DNA of 64,000 nt from VAZQ01 sp963841705 (GCA_963841705.1 CAWJDY010000023.1:62001-126000), one strand, 5' to 3'. Positions 8,829 to 18,469 are shown, counted from the first letter of the stretch. Numbers and translations: made by a program. Notes: generated from the sequence alone by a model not told the origin.

Positions 8829-9431
8829 ATGGCAACCGCAACAAAAACTCTAAATGCCGGAAAACATGAAGGAATTCCGCCGCGAGAGCGCATCCTGGCG
8901 ACCGCGGTAGAGCTGTTTTACCGGCACGGGATCAGGGCCGTCGGGGTCGACTCGATCGCCGAAGCCGCCGGAACCAACAAGATGACCCTCTACCGGCACT
9001 TCGCGTCGAAAGACGAGCTGGTGGCGGAATACCTGCGGCGCTTGGCGGAGAAGGCGAGCTCGATATGGGCTCGGCTGGCGTCCCAATACCCCGGGGATGC
9101 ACGCGCCCAGCTGCGTGGCTGGCTCAAGGAGATGGCGGCCCATGTCGAGAGCGGCAACGAGCGCGGATGCGCCCTCTCAAACGCCGCGGTGGAGCTACCG
9201 GAGAAGGATCATCCGGCGCGACGGGTGATCGAATCCTTCAAGACCGCGCAGCGCCGGCGCATCATCGAGCTGTGCTCCGCCGCCGAGCTGTCCGATCCTG
9301 AGATGCTGGCCGACGAGCTGTTCCTGTTGCTCGAGGGCGCGCGCGTGACCGCACAGAGCATCGGTCGCGACGGCCTGGGCGACCGGCTGGTGCGGATGGG
9401 TGAGGCAATGATCGCCGCTCACGTGAAGTGA
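8829..9431 (+). CDS. TetR/AcrR family repressor of the azoR locus
   Basis: The 200-residue protein has an N-terminal TetR HTH (about 15-62: RERILATAVELFYRHG, VDSIAEAAGTNKMTLYRHF) and an all-helical ligand domain. The start at 8829 is chosen because AGAGGAAACGTC precedes it; the upstream in-frame ATG at 8811 abuts the operator and has no binding site. It is divergent from azoR across two operator copies, so it probably represses both itself and azoR. It is clearly paralogous to the TetR at 34705-35307: they share FYRHGIRAVGV, LYRHFASKDELVA, NAAVELPEK and LLLEGARVTAQS. Confidence 0.88.
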   Translation: MATATKTLNAGKHEGIPPRERILATAVELFYRHGIRAVGVDSIAEAAGTNKMTLYRHFASKDELVAEYLRRLAEKASSIWARLASQYPGDARAQLRGWLKEMAAHVESGNERGCALSNAAVELPEKDHPARRVIESFKTAQRRRIIELCSAAELSDPEMLADELFLLLEGARVTAQSIGRDGLGDRLVRMGEAMIAAHVK

Positions 9432-9593
9432 GCCGAGCGAGGCAGGCCCCGAGGTACCGGGGGTCGTGTGCTGCCACAATGCTGTGACCACGGGGGTCCG
9501 TCCGATCCTCATTCGAGAGCAGTCGTAACCGCAACGGGGCGGCACTCACGCTTCGTGCCAAATCCAGATTCATGCAGTGCAGCAAAGGACAGG

Positions 9594-10583
9594 CTATTCG
9601 ATAATGACCTCGGCGAGCTGCTGAACTTGGAAGGGCACGTTGATGCCCTGCGCCTTGGCCGTCTTAAGATTGATGGCGAGCTCGAATTTGGTCGGCTGGA
9701 TAATCGGAAGATCGGCTGGCTTCTGGCCCTTAAGGATGCGGGCCGTATAGATGCCGGCTTCCCTATACATTTCTTTGACGTCGGTGCCGTAACTCATCAG
9801 GCCGCCATGATCGACGAATATGCGATCGAAGTATATCGCGGGGAGTGCATGATCTGATGCGAACCCGATGATCCGGCCGCGCTCGCTGAAGAAGATCGGA
9901 TCAGAGGCGACGAACAGTCCGTCCGGCATGTCCGACCCGAGCAACGCGAAGGCGGCTTCGATTTCATTTAAACTGCTGGCGTTCAGGACGCGGAGTTGCT
10001 GCCCAATCCGGCGCGCCGCCGCCAATACGTCTTTCAGTTGGGCTTGGCCCTCCAGAAATTTTGGGTTTACGAGAAACGCAATCAAGTTATTTTTTGGCAT
10101 CACGTCACGCAATAGCTGGAGCCGCTTTTCGCCAAGCTCAGCGTAGAACAGACTCATCCCCGTGATGTTGCCTCCCGGCCGGCTGAGGCTGGCGACGAGA
10201 CCCGCCGCAACCGGATCGGCGCCGCTCGTGAACACGATCGGAATAGTCGTGGTCGCCGCCTTTGCCGCAATGGCCGCAGGAGGCCCTCCAGTTGCTGCGA
10301 TGACAGTCACTTGCCGCCGAACCAGATCGGCGGCCAGCGTCGGAAGGCGATCGAAATCGTTGTCTGCCCAGCGATATTCGATCGTAACGTTCTGGCCTTC
10401 GACAAACCCGATTTCGGCGAGCCCCTGACGAAATGCCGGTAAGTACGCAGGATTGGTCTTTTCGGGCGATAAGGTGTTGAGATACCCGATCACGGGCATC
10501 GTCGGTTGTTGCGCATGAGCCGCAATGGGCCAAGCGACTGCGCCGCTTCCCAGAAAAGTGATGAACTCCCGTCGCTTCATCAT
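9594..10583 (-). CDS. Orphan ABC transporter substrate-binding protein (TrpX/YcjX-like, PF04392 type)
   Basis: The 329-residue protein begins MMKRREFITFLGSGAVAWPI, an export signal with a twin-arginine pattern (Tat-like). The mature part fits the ABC substrate-binding family of PF04392 type: IGYLNTLSPE near the start, QGLAEIGFVEGQNVTIEYRW, SGADPVAAGLV, SRPGGNITG and RADLVRRQV-like strings. Many paralogs of this family occur in Bradyrhizobium, often without a transporter beside them. No ABC permease or ATPase gene is adjacent here, so its transporter and ligand are unknown. The ATG at 10583 has GAGGGGAAG 5 bases upstream; longer in-frame versions lack this. Confidence 0.85.
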   Translation of the reverse strand: MMKRREFITFLGSGAVAWPIAAHAQQPTMPVIGYLNTLSPEKTNPAYLPAFRQGLAEIGFVEGQNVTIEYRWADNDFDRLPTLAADLVRRQVTVIAATGGPPAAIAAKAATTTIPIVFTSGADPVAAGLVASLSRPGGNITGMSLFYAELGEKRLQLLRDVMPKNNLIAFLVNPKFLEGQAQLKDVLAAARRIGQQLRVLNASSLNEIEAAFALLGSDMPDGLFVASDPIFFSERGRIIGFASDHALPAIYFDRIFVDHGGLMSYGTDVKEMYREAGIYTARILKGQKPADLPIIQPTKFELAINLKTAKAQGINVPFQVQQLAEVIIE

Positions 10584-10793
10584 GGTCTTCCCCTCAGGCC
10601 GAGGGCAACACCCTACCATAGTGTTTGATGTTGTGTTGCAGCACAGCAAATTTGGCACTCGACTTCCGCTGTTGGGGCGGGTGCCATTGGCTCCCCCTGC
10701 CTGTAAATCCCTGTAAAGGGGGGCGGGGCGACAGCCAAACCCTGCAAAAAAGTTAGTACCAGCAAGGACATACGCCGAAATGGCAGGATCCGG

Positions 10794-10834
10794 AACAGGG
10801 AAAAACAGGGAATAACAGGGAAATAACAGGGAAA
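10794..10834. repeat. Phased AACAGGG tandem repeat
   Basis: Four copies of AACAGGG start at 10794, 10804, 10814 and 10825, a spacing of 10 to 11 bases or one helical turn. A single copy recurs near 26556. It lies in the gene-free stretch 10584-11636, which otherwise holds only palindromic repeats. Confidence 0.7.
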
Positions 10835-10959
10835 TGCAAGCGATTCATGACCCGACGGCGCGATCACCACTCCCAGCGAAAGATGATGTAGTCGTCGTTC
10901 CCATCGGCGCGTCCCAGCGCTCGAATGGTTTGTTTCGCGATCCTCGCGGCCGGCTGCGG

Positions 10960-11072
10960 GTTTGAGACCTGCCCCTGCAATGGCTCCGGTCCTTCGTAGG
11001 GGCGAGGCACTGCCTCGCCCGTTCCTCGGCATGCACGCCGCGGCAAGAGGGCGACGCATGCGTCGCCCCTAC
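10960..11072. repeat. Composite GTAGGGGC-type palindromic repeats
   Basis: Three hairpins lie in a row. The first pairs GCGGGTTT with its partner near 10964-10980, related to the palindrome at 6398. The second is GTAGGGGCGAGGCACTGCCTCGCCC-like at 10996-11020. The third is a perfect 20-base palindrome at 11049-11068 centred on CATG and followed by CTAC. The outer GTAGGGGC and GCCCCTAC are complementary. No coding capacity is convincing across 10584-11636. Confidence 0.65.
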
Positions 11073-11340
11073 TGAATGGCTCGGCCCGCCGGGTTACTGC
11101 TTTGACCTTTTTGGAACTGCATGCATTGTCCTCGCTTTACGAAGCGGCCGACAGCAGACGGACGATTGGCCAAACAAAAATGGCCAAACAAAAAGCCTAG
11201 CGCGGGAGTCCGGGCCGAGCTTCTCTCACAGCTTTCCAAGATTAGCAACTCATAGCAGATTTTTGTTACAATGTCAAGATATCAGCAAAATTTTGTCGGT
11301 AGCACATGAGTTGTCCGGGTTTCTGCCTCATTGCAGCATT

Positions 11341-11509
11341 CGTAGGGTGGGCAAAGGCGCGTAGCGCAGACAAGTCTACGCAGTCTGCGCAAGCTTGACT
11401 GCGCCGCGCCGTGCCCACGCCTGGGCACGTCGCCGGTGACGGGGTCCCCAAAAAACGCTTGCGTTTTTTGGGGTACCCCGCAAGCGCCGGCTCCTTTGCC
11501 CACCCTACG
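11341..11509. mobile_element. MITE-like element with 17-bp terminal inverted repeats
   Basis: The ends CGTAGGGTGGGCAAAGG (11341-11357) and its exact complement (11493-11509) bound a 169-base non-coding element. Inside is a perfect 13-bp hairpin, CCCCAAAAAACGC with a TT loop (11446-11473), whose outer GGGG/CCCC extend the stem. A related element with the same CGTAGGGTGGG ends is at 49681-49831. A half copy lies at 7529-7545. Confidence 0.65.
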
Positions 11510-11636
11510 CGAGGTCTCGCAGTAAATGGTCGATATGGGTCATTTCCTGCCGTTACCGCATCGCAACAGTGCCGGCCGGTTCACTTCAATCAACGGACAT
11601 TATCTTGCAGACACAGCGCTTATTACCGCAACACCA

Positions 11637-14600
11637 TCACTTCTTTTTCGCTGGTCGTTGCCGCAAACGTTCCGCGGTGATGTACAGCAGCGGAATGATG
11701 AAAATGCCGAACACCGAGGCAGCAATCATGCCGCCGAACACCGGCGTTCCCACGGCGTGACGGGTGATGGCCCCGGCACCTTTCGCAACGACAAGCGGAA
11801 ACAGTCCGAAGATGAAGGCGAAGCTCGTCATCATGACCGGACGGAACCTCAGCCTCGCACCTTCTATAGCGGCGGTGTTGATGTCTTTGCCAAGCTCGCG
11901 CTGCTCGACCGCAAACGCAACGATCAGAATGCCGTTCTTCGCCGCAAGCGCAACCAGCACCACGAGGCCGATCTGCGCATAGACGTCGAAGCTCAGGCGC
12001 GCCAGCATGATCGCAACGATCGCGCCGAGAATGGCGACGCTGACCGACAACAGGACGGGCACCGGAATATTCCAGCTTTCATAAAGTGCAACAAGAAAGA
12101 GGTAGGCGAACAGGACGGCCACTCCGAGCACGATCCCGGTGCGTCCGCTCGCCGCTTTCTCCTGCAGCGCGGTGCCGGTCCATTCGAAGCTGTAGCCGGG
12201 CGGCAGGGTGGCGGCGGAAGTACGCTCCATCGCGGCGAGCGCCTGGCCTGAGCTGAAGCCGGGCTTGGCCGCGCCATTCACAATGGCGCCGCGGAATCCG
12301 TTGTAGCGCACGATCGTCTGCGGCCCTTGTACCAGCTTCGCCTCGGCCAATGCCCGGATCGGAACCATGCCGCCCTGCTCGTTGCGCACGTAGATCTGGT
12401 AGATGTCGTCGAGATTGTCGCGAAACTGCGTCTCGGCCTGGATGTTGACCTGCCACGTGCGACCAAACACGTTGAAGTCGTTGACGTAGTAGCTCCCCAG
12501 CGTCGACTGCAGGGCGTTGAAGATGTCGGTGATCTTGACCCCGAGCACCTGCGCCTTGTCGCGATCGATATCGAGATAGATCTGCGGCGTATCGGCGGCG
12601 TACGTGCTGTAGACGCCGGCGAGCTCGGGCTCCCCGTTTGCCGCCACCAGCAGCCCGCGCAGCGCGGCCGCTATGTCCGAAGGCGATTGGCCCTGCAGTG
12701 CCTCCAGCGCATACTGGAAGCCGCCGGTGCTTCCGAGGCCGAGAATGGGGGGCAGGTTGAACGGGAATGCAATGGCACCCGGGATCGCCGCCATTGCCGG
12801 CCGCAGGCGCGCAATGATCGCTCCGACGTTTTGCGCCGGATCGGTGCGCATCTCATAAGGCTTGAGCCGGATGACAAAGAAGGCCTGGTTTGCTGATGCC
12901 ACATAGTCTATGAAATTGAACCCCACCACCGAGAGCACCCCTTCCACGCCCGGGACCGGCCGCACGATATCCTCAACCTGCTTGACCACCGCTTCGGTCC
13001 GGTTGAGGGAAACGCCTTCGGGAAGCCGCAGAGTGGCGAAGATCGCGCCCTGGTCCTCGTCCGGCAGGAAGCTCTGCGGAGTCCTGCCAAACAGCCACGC
13101 TGATGCCGCCAAGGTCCCTGCTACGACGATGACTCCGATAATCGCCGCGCGTGCGAGCCGGCGCACGACCGCGACGTAGCCGTCGCGCGCGCGGTCGATC
13201 GCGCCAAGAACGTAGCGCATGGGACCGCTGCTCTTTTGGCCGTGCTTGAGCAGCACTGCGCACAGTGCCGGGCTCAGACTCAGTGCGTTGAGGGCGGAGA
13301 TCAGCATCGACACCGACACGGCAACCGCGAACTGGCGGAACAGCTGTCCGCTGATCCCGGGGATGAAGGCCACCGGCACGAACACGGAGAGGAGGACGCA
13401 CGTGATGGCGAGGATCGGCCCGGTGATTTCCGCCATCGCCTTCTTGCAGGCCTCGCGTACCGGCAGCTCGGGGTTTTCCTCCATCACCCGCTCGACATTT
13501 TCGACGACGACGATGGCGTCGTCGACCACGATGCCGATGGCGAGCACCAGCGCGAGCAGGGAAACGGTATTGGCCGAATAGCCGATGAGCAGCATGACGG
13601 CGAAGGTACCGACGATCGATACCGGGACGGCAATGAGAGGGATCAACGTCGTTCGCCACCTGCCGAGGAACAGGAACACGACTACGGCCACAAGAATAAC
13701 AGCCACAACCAGCGTGCGAATGACCTCATTGATCGTCGCCGTGACGAAAACCGTAGCATCCCAGAACACCGCATAAGCGAGATCGGTTGGGAACCGCGTC
13801 GCGAGCGAGCTCAGCGTAGCGCGGACCTGGCGCGCCACGTCGACGGCATTGGAGCCTGGAGTTTGATAGATGCCGAGCGCCGCCGCCGGTGCGCCGTTGA
13901 AGCGGCTGTAACGGTCCTGCGATTTGGCGCTCATCTCTACCCGGGCAACATCCTTGATCCGGACCACCGAACCGTCGGGATTGGCGCGCAGGACGATCGC
14001 AGCGAACTCCTCCGGCCGTGTCAGTCGGCCGGTCGTCTTGATGTTGATCTGGACCTGCTGCTCGCTCGTGATCGGCGCCGACCCGACCCGACCCAACGCT
14101 GCCTGGATGTTCTGGCTCTGCACCGCGGCGATCACATCGTTCGGCGTCAAGTTGAGCTCGGTCAGACGGTCGGGGTCGAGCCAGATGCGCAGCGAATAGT
14201 CGAGCGGTCCAAACAGCGTAACCTGGCCGACGCCCTTGAGCCTCGCCAGCGGGTCGATCAGGTTGATGGTCGCGTAGTTGCTCAGATAGATGGGGTCATA
14301 GGTGTTATTCGGGGAATACAGGTTTATGACCTGGAGCAGGGCGGCGGATTTCTTGCGGATGGTCAGGCCGGAGCGCGATACCTCCTGCGGCAGCTGCGGG
14401 ACGGCGAGGCTCGCGCGGTTCTGTACGTTGACGGTGTTGATGTCGGGATCGGTGCCGATCGCGAAAGTCACTGTGAGGATATAGCTGCCGTCGGCCGCGC
14501 TGGCAGACTGGTAGTAGAGCGCATTGTCGATGCCGTTGACTTGCTGCTCGATCGGCTGCGCTACGGTCGTTTCCACCACTTCGGCGTCGGCACCGGGATA

Positions 14601-14747
14601 GGTGGCATTGAGCGTTACCTGCGGCGGCACGATGTCGGGAAACTGCGCGATCGGGATCGCAGTAATGGCGATTAGTCCGGCGAGGGTAATGACGATGGCG
14701 ACGACGAAGGCCAGCCGCGGCCGGTCGATGAAGATGCCGGAGAACAT
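11637..14747 (-). CDS. RND efflux pump inner-membrane transporter (HAE1 family)
   Basis: The 1036-residue protein is an AcrB/MexB-type proton-driven drug exporter of the inner membrane. It starts MFSGIFIDRPRLAFVVAIVI, the usual first helix. It has the two large periplasmic loops and a middle helix block with the proton-relay motif LAIGIVVDDAIVVVENVER (about 398-416). The periplasmic half includes NINTVNVQNR-like and QGPQTIVRYNG segments. Twelve membrane helices are expected. The ATG lies 6 bases past the stop of the adaptor gene, so the two form an operon read leftwards. No outer-membrane TolC-like gene is adjacent. Substrates of HAE1 pumps are hydrophobic drugs, solvents and detergents. Confidence 0.95.
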   Translation of the reverse strand: MFSGIFIDRPRLAFVVAIVITLAGLIAITAIPIAQFPDIVPPQVTLNATYPGADAEVVETTVAQPIEQQVNGIDNALYYQSASAADGSYILTVTFAIGTDPDINTVNVQNRASLAVPQLPQEVSRSGLTIRKKSAALLQVINLYSPNNTYDPIYLSNYATINLIDPLARLKGVGQVTLFGPLDYSLRIWLDPDRLTELNLTPNDVIAAVQSQNIQAALGRVGSAPITSEQQVQINIKTTGRLTRPEEFAAIVLRANPDGSVVRIKDVARVEMSAKSQDRYSRFNGAPAAALGIYQTPGSNAVDVARQVRATLSSLATRFPTDLAYAVFWDATVFVTATINEVIRTLVVAVILVAVVVFLFLGRWRTTLIPLIAVPVSIVGTFAVMLLIGYSANTVSLLALVLAIGIVVDDAIVVVENVERVMEENPELPVREACKKAMAEITGPILAITCVLLSVFVPVAFIPGISGQLFRQFAVAVSVSMLISALNALSLSPALCAVLLKHGQKSSGPMRYVLGAIDRARDGYVAVVRRLARAAIIGVIVVAGTLAASAWLFGRTPQSFLPDEDQGAIFATLRLPEGVSLNRTEAVVKQVEDIVRPVPGVEGVLSVVGFNFIDYVASANQAFFVIRLKPYEMRTDPAQNVGAIIARLRPAMAAIPGAIAFPFNLPPILGLGSTGGFQYALEALQGQSPSDIAAALRGLLVAANGEPELAGVYSTYAADTPQIYLDIDRDKAQVLGVKITDIFNALQSTLGSYYVNDFNVFGRTWQVNIQAETQFRDNLDDIYQIYVRNEQGGMVPIRALAEAKLVQGPQTIVRYNGFRGAIVNGAAKPGFSSGQALAAMERTSAATLPPGYSFEWTGTALQEKAASGRTGIVLGVAVLFAYLFLVALYESWNIPVPVLLSVSVAILGAIVAIMLARLSFDVYAQIGLVVLVALAAKNGILIVAFAVEQRELGKDINTAAIEGARLRFRPVMMTSFAFIFGLFPLVVAKGAGAITRHAVGTPVFGGMIAASVFGIFIIPLLYITAERLRQRPAKKK

Positions 14748-14753
14748 CCGCTT

Positions 14754-15881
14754 TCAGTTTTGCGCGACGACGTTGGTCGATACGACTTGACCGGGCCGCA
14801 CCTTCTGGACGCCCTCGACAATGACCAGCTCACCCTCCTTGAGGCCGTCGGTTACGACCACATCCCTGCCCTGGTCGGCGCCTGTTGTAATCCGGCGCTG
14901 CTCCACCTTCTTGTCGGCCCCCACCACCAGGACGTAGCGGCCGGCCTGATCGAGCAGCACGGCGGCTTGCGGCAGTGTGAGCGCCCGTCGCGGCGCGCCA
15001 CGTTCCACGGTGACGCCGACGACCCCGCCGGCGATCAGGAGACCATTCGGATTCGGCACCTGCGCACGTACGGCGACCGTATCGGTCGTGGGATCGACCT
15101 GGACATCGAGCAGGTTGGTGACCCCCGGATGCGGGTAGACGCTGCCGTTGGGCAGCTTGATATGAATGGTTACATGCGGGTTCTTTTCCGGCGATTGCGC
15201 CACCCTTTGCCTGTAGGCGATGACATTGCGCTGGCTGACCTGAAAGATGACGTAGATGGGATCCTGACTCACAATGGTCGCGAGCTTTCCCGAGGACGGC
15301 TGCACCAAGTTGCCCTCCGTAAACGTCGCAAGCCCGATTCGCCCATCGATGGGTGAGCGGATCTCGGTATAACCCAGGTTGATCTCCGCCTGATCGAGCA
15401 GCGCCTGTGCCTCCAGCACGCTCGCCTCCGCGGCGGCCTCATCGGCGGCGCGCTGGTCAAGGGTCGATTGGGGGATATTCTGGTTGCGCACGAGCTCCTT
15501 GCCGCGTTCGAGCTGGAGCTTCGCATTGACTTCGGTCGCCTTCGCCTTGGCGAGGTTGGCGCGCTGTTGATCAACAGCCGCCTTGTAGGTCGCCTGCTCG
15601 ATGCGAAACAGCAGGTCGCCCTTCTTCACGTTCTGGCCTTCGACGAAATTGCGTTCCTCGATGAAGCCCGGCACGCGCGCCACCACGTCCACCTTGTCGA
15701 TTGCCGTAACCCTTCCGATGTAATCGCCGGTTTCCGTTATTTGACGGCTCACCACTGGCGTCACCGACACGGCCGGTGGTGGAGGCGCGTTTTGGGCGAA
15801 GGCAATGCTGGAGAAAGCGGCGGATATCAACGTGGCAACGCCAATGCGTTTGGCGGGCAAGACAGTACGCTCAGGCATCAA
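14754..15881 (-). CDS. RND efflux periplasmic adaptor (AcrA/MexA-type)
   Basis: The 375-residue protein is the membrane-fusion partner of the downstream RND transporter. It has a signal segment (about 10-30, ending SIAFAQ), a barrel-sandwich/lipoyl part split by a coiled-coil hairpin (KKGDLLFRIEQATYKAAVDQ, then LAKAKATEVNAKLQLERGKEL), LGYTEIRSPIDGRIG as the returning lipoyl half, and beta-barrel and membrane-proximal domains ending near VVVTDGLKEGELVIVEG. No lipobox cysteine is seen, so it is probably soluble or anchored by its signal. It is the first gene of a two-gene operon. No regulator is directly adjacent. Confidence 0.93.
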   Translation of the reverse strand: MMPERTVLPAKRIGVATLISAAFSSIAFAQNAPPPPAVSVTPVVSRQITETGDYIGRVTAIDKVDVVARVPGFIEERNFVEGQNVKKGDLLFRIEQATYKAAVDQQRANLAKAKATEVNAKLQLERGKELVRNQNIPQSTLDQRAADEAAAEASVLEAQALLDQAEINLGYTEIRSPIDGRIGLATFTEGNLVQPSSGKLATIVSQDPIYVIFQVSQRNVIAYRQRVAQSPEKNPHVTIHIKLPNGSVYPHPGVTNLLDVQVDPTTDTVAVRAQVPNPNGLLIAGGVVGVTVERGAPRRALTLPQAAVLLDQAGRYVLVVGADKKVEQRRITTGADQGRDVVVTDGLKEGELVIVEGVQKVRPGQVVSTNVVAQN

Positions 15882-16056
15882 GGTCGCTCCCGAATGCGGA
15901 TTGATCGAACCATAATGCGGTGGGCTGACATAGGGGTATAACTATTATCGTGCAAGCTGCGTCGCAGAGTGCCGGTCCGGCGCCTGGCACATCGCCGGCA
16001 TCACGATGAAGTTACTCGCGGTTAGAGCGGGTTTCGCTGGTTTGGAATCATGGGCC

Positions 16057-16149
16057 GTCATGACCGGGCTTGTCCAGGCTTGTCCCGGCCATCCACACCT
16101 TGGCAGTTGCACGAAAGACGTGGATGCCCGGGCCAAGCCCGCGCATGAC
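16057..16149. repeat. Inverted-repeat intergenic element
   Basis: GTCATGACCGGGCTTG at 16057-16072 pairs imperfectly with CAAGCCCGCGCATGAC at 16134-16149, and an inner pair GGCCATCCAC / GTGGATGCCC is also present. It is of the rhizobial palindromic repeat type. It lies in the gene-poor stretch 15882-16504, where I see nothing else except a doubtful small membrane frame. Confidence 0.6.
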
Positions 16150-16175
16150 GTGGATACAAAGGAGCGGAATCTGCT

Positions 16176-16376
16176 CTAACGTTCGGTCCGGAAACCGCGG
16201 CTAGGCCTCCGCTGCGACACTTCAGCTGTGGCAAAGGGCTGTTGCCTTCGATCTGGTGATGATCGCAGCCGGGCAGAGAACCTGCGCAGCCTGGGCATGA
16301 TGAAGGAGCCGATCAGAGAAAGCAGGATTATAACGAATGGGATGTATGCCGTCCAAAAAATCGCCAGCATGATCAT
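16176..16376 (-). CDS. Possible small membrane protein (66 aa)
   Basis: The first 26 residues form one strongly hydrophobic segment (MLAIFWTAYIPFVIILLSLI), followed by a basic tail rich in Arg. This would suit a single-pass inner-membrane protein with a cytoplasmic C terminus. No good ribosome binding site is visible, and I recognise no family. It may be a chance frame; it is listed because it is the only plausible coding content between the RND operon and the secreted peptide at 16505. Confidence 0.25.
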   Translation of the reverse strand: MIMLAIFWTAYIPFVIILLSLIGSFIMPRLRRFSARLRSSPDRRQQPFATAEVSQRRPSRGFRTER

Positions 16377-16504
16377 GATGTTTTATTGTGCGGCACGCCT
16401 CGTTGAGGCGGACCATGTTCGCTGCGAAGAACATACCGACGCCCCGAGAGGCGTCGGTATTGGGATTGGGACACGAAAGCGTTTACATTCCGAAATTTGC
16501 AACG

Positions 16505-16669
16505 TCAGTCGCCCTTCGGGAGGAAGTATTCGCCGTCGTGCTGCTCTGCCTGGAGATTGGCGCTGCTCCCGCTGACCGCACCGAGGTCGGGGTTGCTCTG
16601 CGCCAGGGCGAAGTTCACGCTGCCCAGCAGCGACACTGCGAGGGCAATCACCGTCATGATCTTTCTCAT
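16505..16669 (-). CDS. Small exported protein (54 aa)
   Basis: A short frame starts MRKIMTVIALAVSLLGSVNF and continues ALAQ, a textbook Sec signal peptide with a probable cut after ALA or AQ. The mature part is only about 30 residues (from SNPDLGAVSG to YFLPKGD) and acidic to neutral. The ribosome binding site is strong (CAGGAG, 6 bases before ATG). Rhizobia carry many such small secreted proteins of unknown function. It is transcribed away from the two-component operon starting at 17036; the 366 bases between (16670-17035) hold no recognisable gene. Confidence 0.65.
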   Translation of the reverse strand: MRKIMTVIALAVSLLGSVNFALAQSNPDLGAVSGSSANLQAEQHDGEYFLPKGD

Positions 16670-17035
16670 CGTAGTCTCCTGTTGTTTGATTCGGCCCTGT
16701 CGGCCGCGTCTCCTGAGAGTTCAAGCGACATCAGGCATGTAGGCGTAAGGGCCGTTGCGGTTTGTCTGGGATTGCCATGGCTTGCGCAGGCCTGCTGCCG
16801 GCGCGACATACATTCGTGTTAGGCTATTATCCGCCTGGTCAAATACCGGATGCAGTCCGCGAATAGACCACGTGGGTGGGCATGGCGCCCGCATGCTCCT
16901 GACACCTCCTCAGAAGTGCTCGGTCTGATGCCTGCGTCTTCGGCTTTCCGAGGCAATTTCGGTAAAGCGTGTTGGCCGCTATGCCGTTAGAATACGTTCA
17001 GGCGAGGCACGACATGCAGAACCGGCGCGGATGAC

Positions 17036-18469
17036 ATGGAAGTAAAATCGCGGCTACGGGCCATTCCCACCTCGCGCCTGTTTCCCATCGTGGGCGCTGC
17101 TTTCGCGATCGCGATTTTCGTCGTGGATACGGCGACCACGCTCGATATCGCAGTCGCGGTGCTGTACGTGATCGTCGTCTTGCTGTCCGCCAACTTTTTT
17201 TCGCGGCAAGGCGTATTGCTGGCGGCATCGGGATGCGCCGTCCTGACCGTAACCAGTTTCCTGATCTCGCACGGACTGACGGTCGGCACCCCTCTTGTGA
17301 GATGCCTCGTGAGCCTTTCAGCGCTTGGGGCGACCACTTTGCTGGTGTTGAAAAACCAGGCGGCCAACATGGCCCTGCGCGAGCAGGCCCGGCTGCTCGA
17401 CCTCACCCATGACGCGATCTCTGTTCGCGATATGAACGACGTCATCAGCTATTGGAACCATGGCGCTGAGGAGCTCTACGGATGGCGGAGCGACGAGGCG
17501 GTAGGCAAGGTTTTTCATCAGCTGGCTAGAACCGTGTTTCCCGTGCCTCGGGAAGAGATCAAGGCGGAGCTCATTAGCAGCGGACGATGGGAAGGGGATC
17601 TCGTTCATGCCAGGCGGGACGGCACCCGCGTTACCGTGTCCAGCCGCTGGTCCTTGCAACGGGACGAGCGAGGACGGCCGGTCGCGATCATGGGAACCAG
17701 CAACGACGTAACGGAACGCAATCGGGCGCAGGAGGCCTTGTACCGCGCACAGGCCGAGCTTGCGCATGTCGCGCGCGTCGTGACCCTCGGCGAGCTGACG
17801 GCATCAATTGCCCACGAGGTGAAGCAGCCGCTTGCCGGCATCGTCACGAACGGTTCGGCCTGCTTGCGATGGCTCGCGCGGCTCCCTCCGGAGCTGGACG
17901 AGGCGCGTTGCTCAGTTGAAAGCATGATCGACGATGCCATGCGCGCGAGCGAAGTCGTATTGGGACTTCGCGCACTGTCCAAGAAAACCGACCCAATGCG
18001 CGTGCTGCTCGACCTGACTGAGGTGGTCGAGGAGATTGTGCCGTTGGTTCGACGCGAGCTGCTTGACAACCGCGTAACCCTGAGGCTGGAGCTGGCGCGG
18101 GCATTGCCCCCGGTGCTTGGTGATCGGGTCCAGTTGAAGCAGGTGATCATGAACCTCCTGATCAATAGCATCCAGGCGATGGCGCCCGTCGAGGACCGAC
18201 CGCGCGAGCTGCTGATCCGATCGCAATGTCATGGCGCGGATCGGGTGCTGGTGGAGGTGCAGGACTCAGGCAGTGGCATCGATGAAAAGAGCATGCCCCG
18301 CCTGTTCAACGCTTTCTTCACCACCAAGCCCGACGGCATGGGGATGGGTTTGTCGATCTGCCGCTCGATCATCGAGTCCCACGGTGGACGGATATGGGCC
18401 TCCCGCAATAACGGACCCGGCGCCACGTTTCACTTCACCCTCCCGGTGGCCGCCGAGACCGGATCGTGA
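17036..18469 (+). CDS. Membrane sensor histidine kinase with PAS domain (FixL/TodS-like)
   Basis: The 477-residue protein has about four N-terminal membrane helices (residues 14-105, including VGAAFAIAIFVVD and AVLYVIVVLL), a PAS domain (about 122-230, ISVRDMNDVISYWNHGAEEL) and a kinase core. The phospho-acceptor is His260 in ASIAHEVKQPL, followed by the N box NLLINSIQAM, G1 DSGSGI and G2 GMGMGLS; it ends at about 475. It lacks a heme-binding FixL PAS signature that I can recognise, so the signal is unknown. The FixJ-like regulator begins 155 bases downstream, so the two probably work together. Its kinase core closely resembles that of the giant kinase at 57860-63397 (both ASIAHEV.QP and FTTKP/YTTKP.GMGMGLSICRS). 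Confidence 0.93.
   Translation: MEVKSRLRAIPTSRLFPIVGAAFAIAIFVVDTATTLDIAVAVLYVIVVLLSANFFSRQGVLLAASGCAVLTVTSFLISHGLTVGTPLVRCLVSLSALGATTLLVLKNQAANMALREQARLLDLTHDAISVRDMNDVISYWNHGAEELYGWRSDEAVGKVFHQLARTVFPVPREEIKAELISSGRWEGDLVHARRDGTRVTVSSRWSLQRDERGRPVAIMGTSNDVTERNRAQEALYRAQAELAHVARVVTLGELTASIAHEVKQPLAGIVTNGSACLRWLARLPPELDEARCSVESMIDDAMRASEVVLGLRALSKKTDPMRVLLDLTEVVEEIVPLVRRELLDNRVTLRLELARALPPVLGDRVQLKQVIMNLLINSIQAMAPVEDRPRELLIRSQCHGADRVLVEVQDSGSGIDEKSMPRLFNAFFTTKPDGMGMGLSICRSIIESHGGRIWASRNNGPGATFHFTLPVAAETGS

Noticed and set aside
10613..11059. Minus-strand frames in the 10.6-11.1 kb gap
   Set aside because: They are built from palindromic repeat sequence and the AACAGGG array.
13236..14675. A 479-codon plus-strand frame antisense to the RND permease
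   Set aside because: Its protein is His/Arg/Asp-rich without a fold or family, and the opposite strand is a clear RND transporter. High GC makes long antisense frames common.
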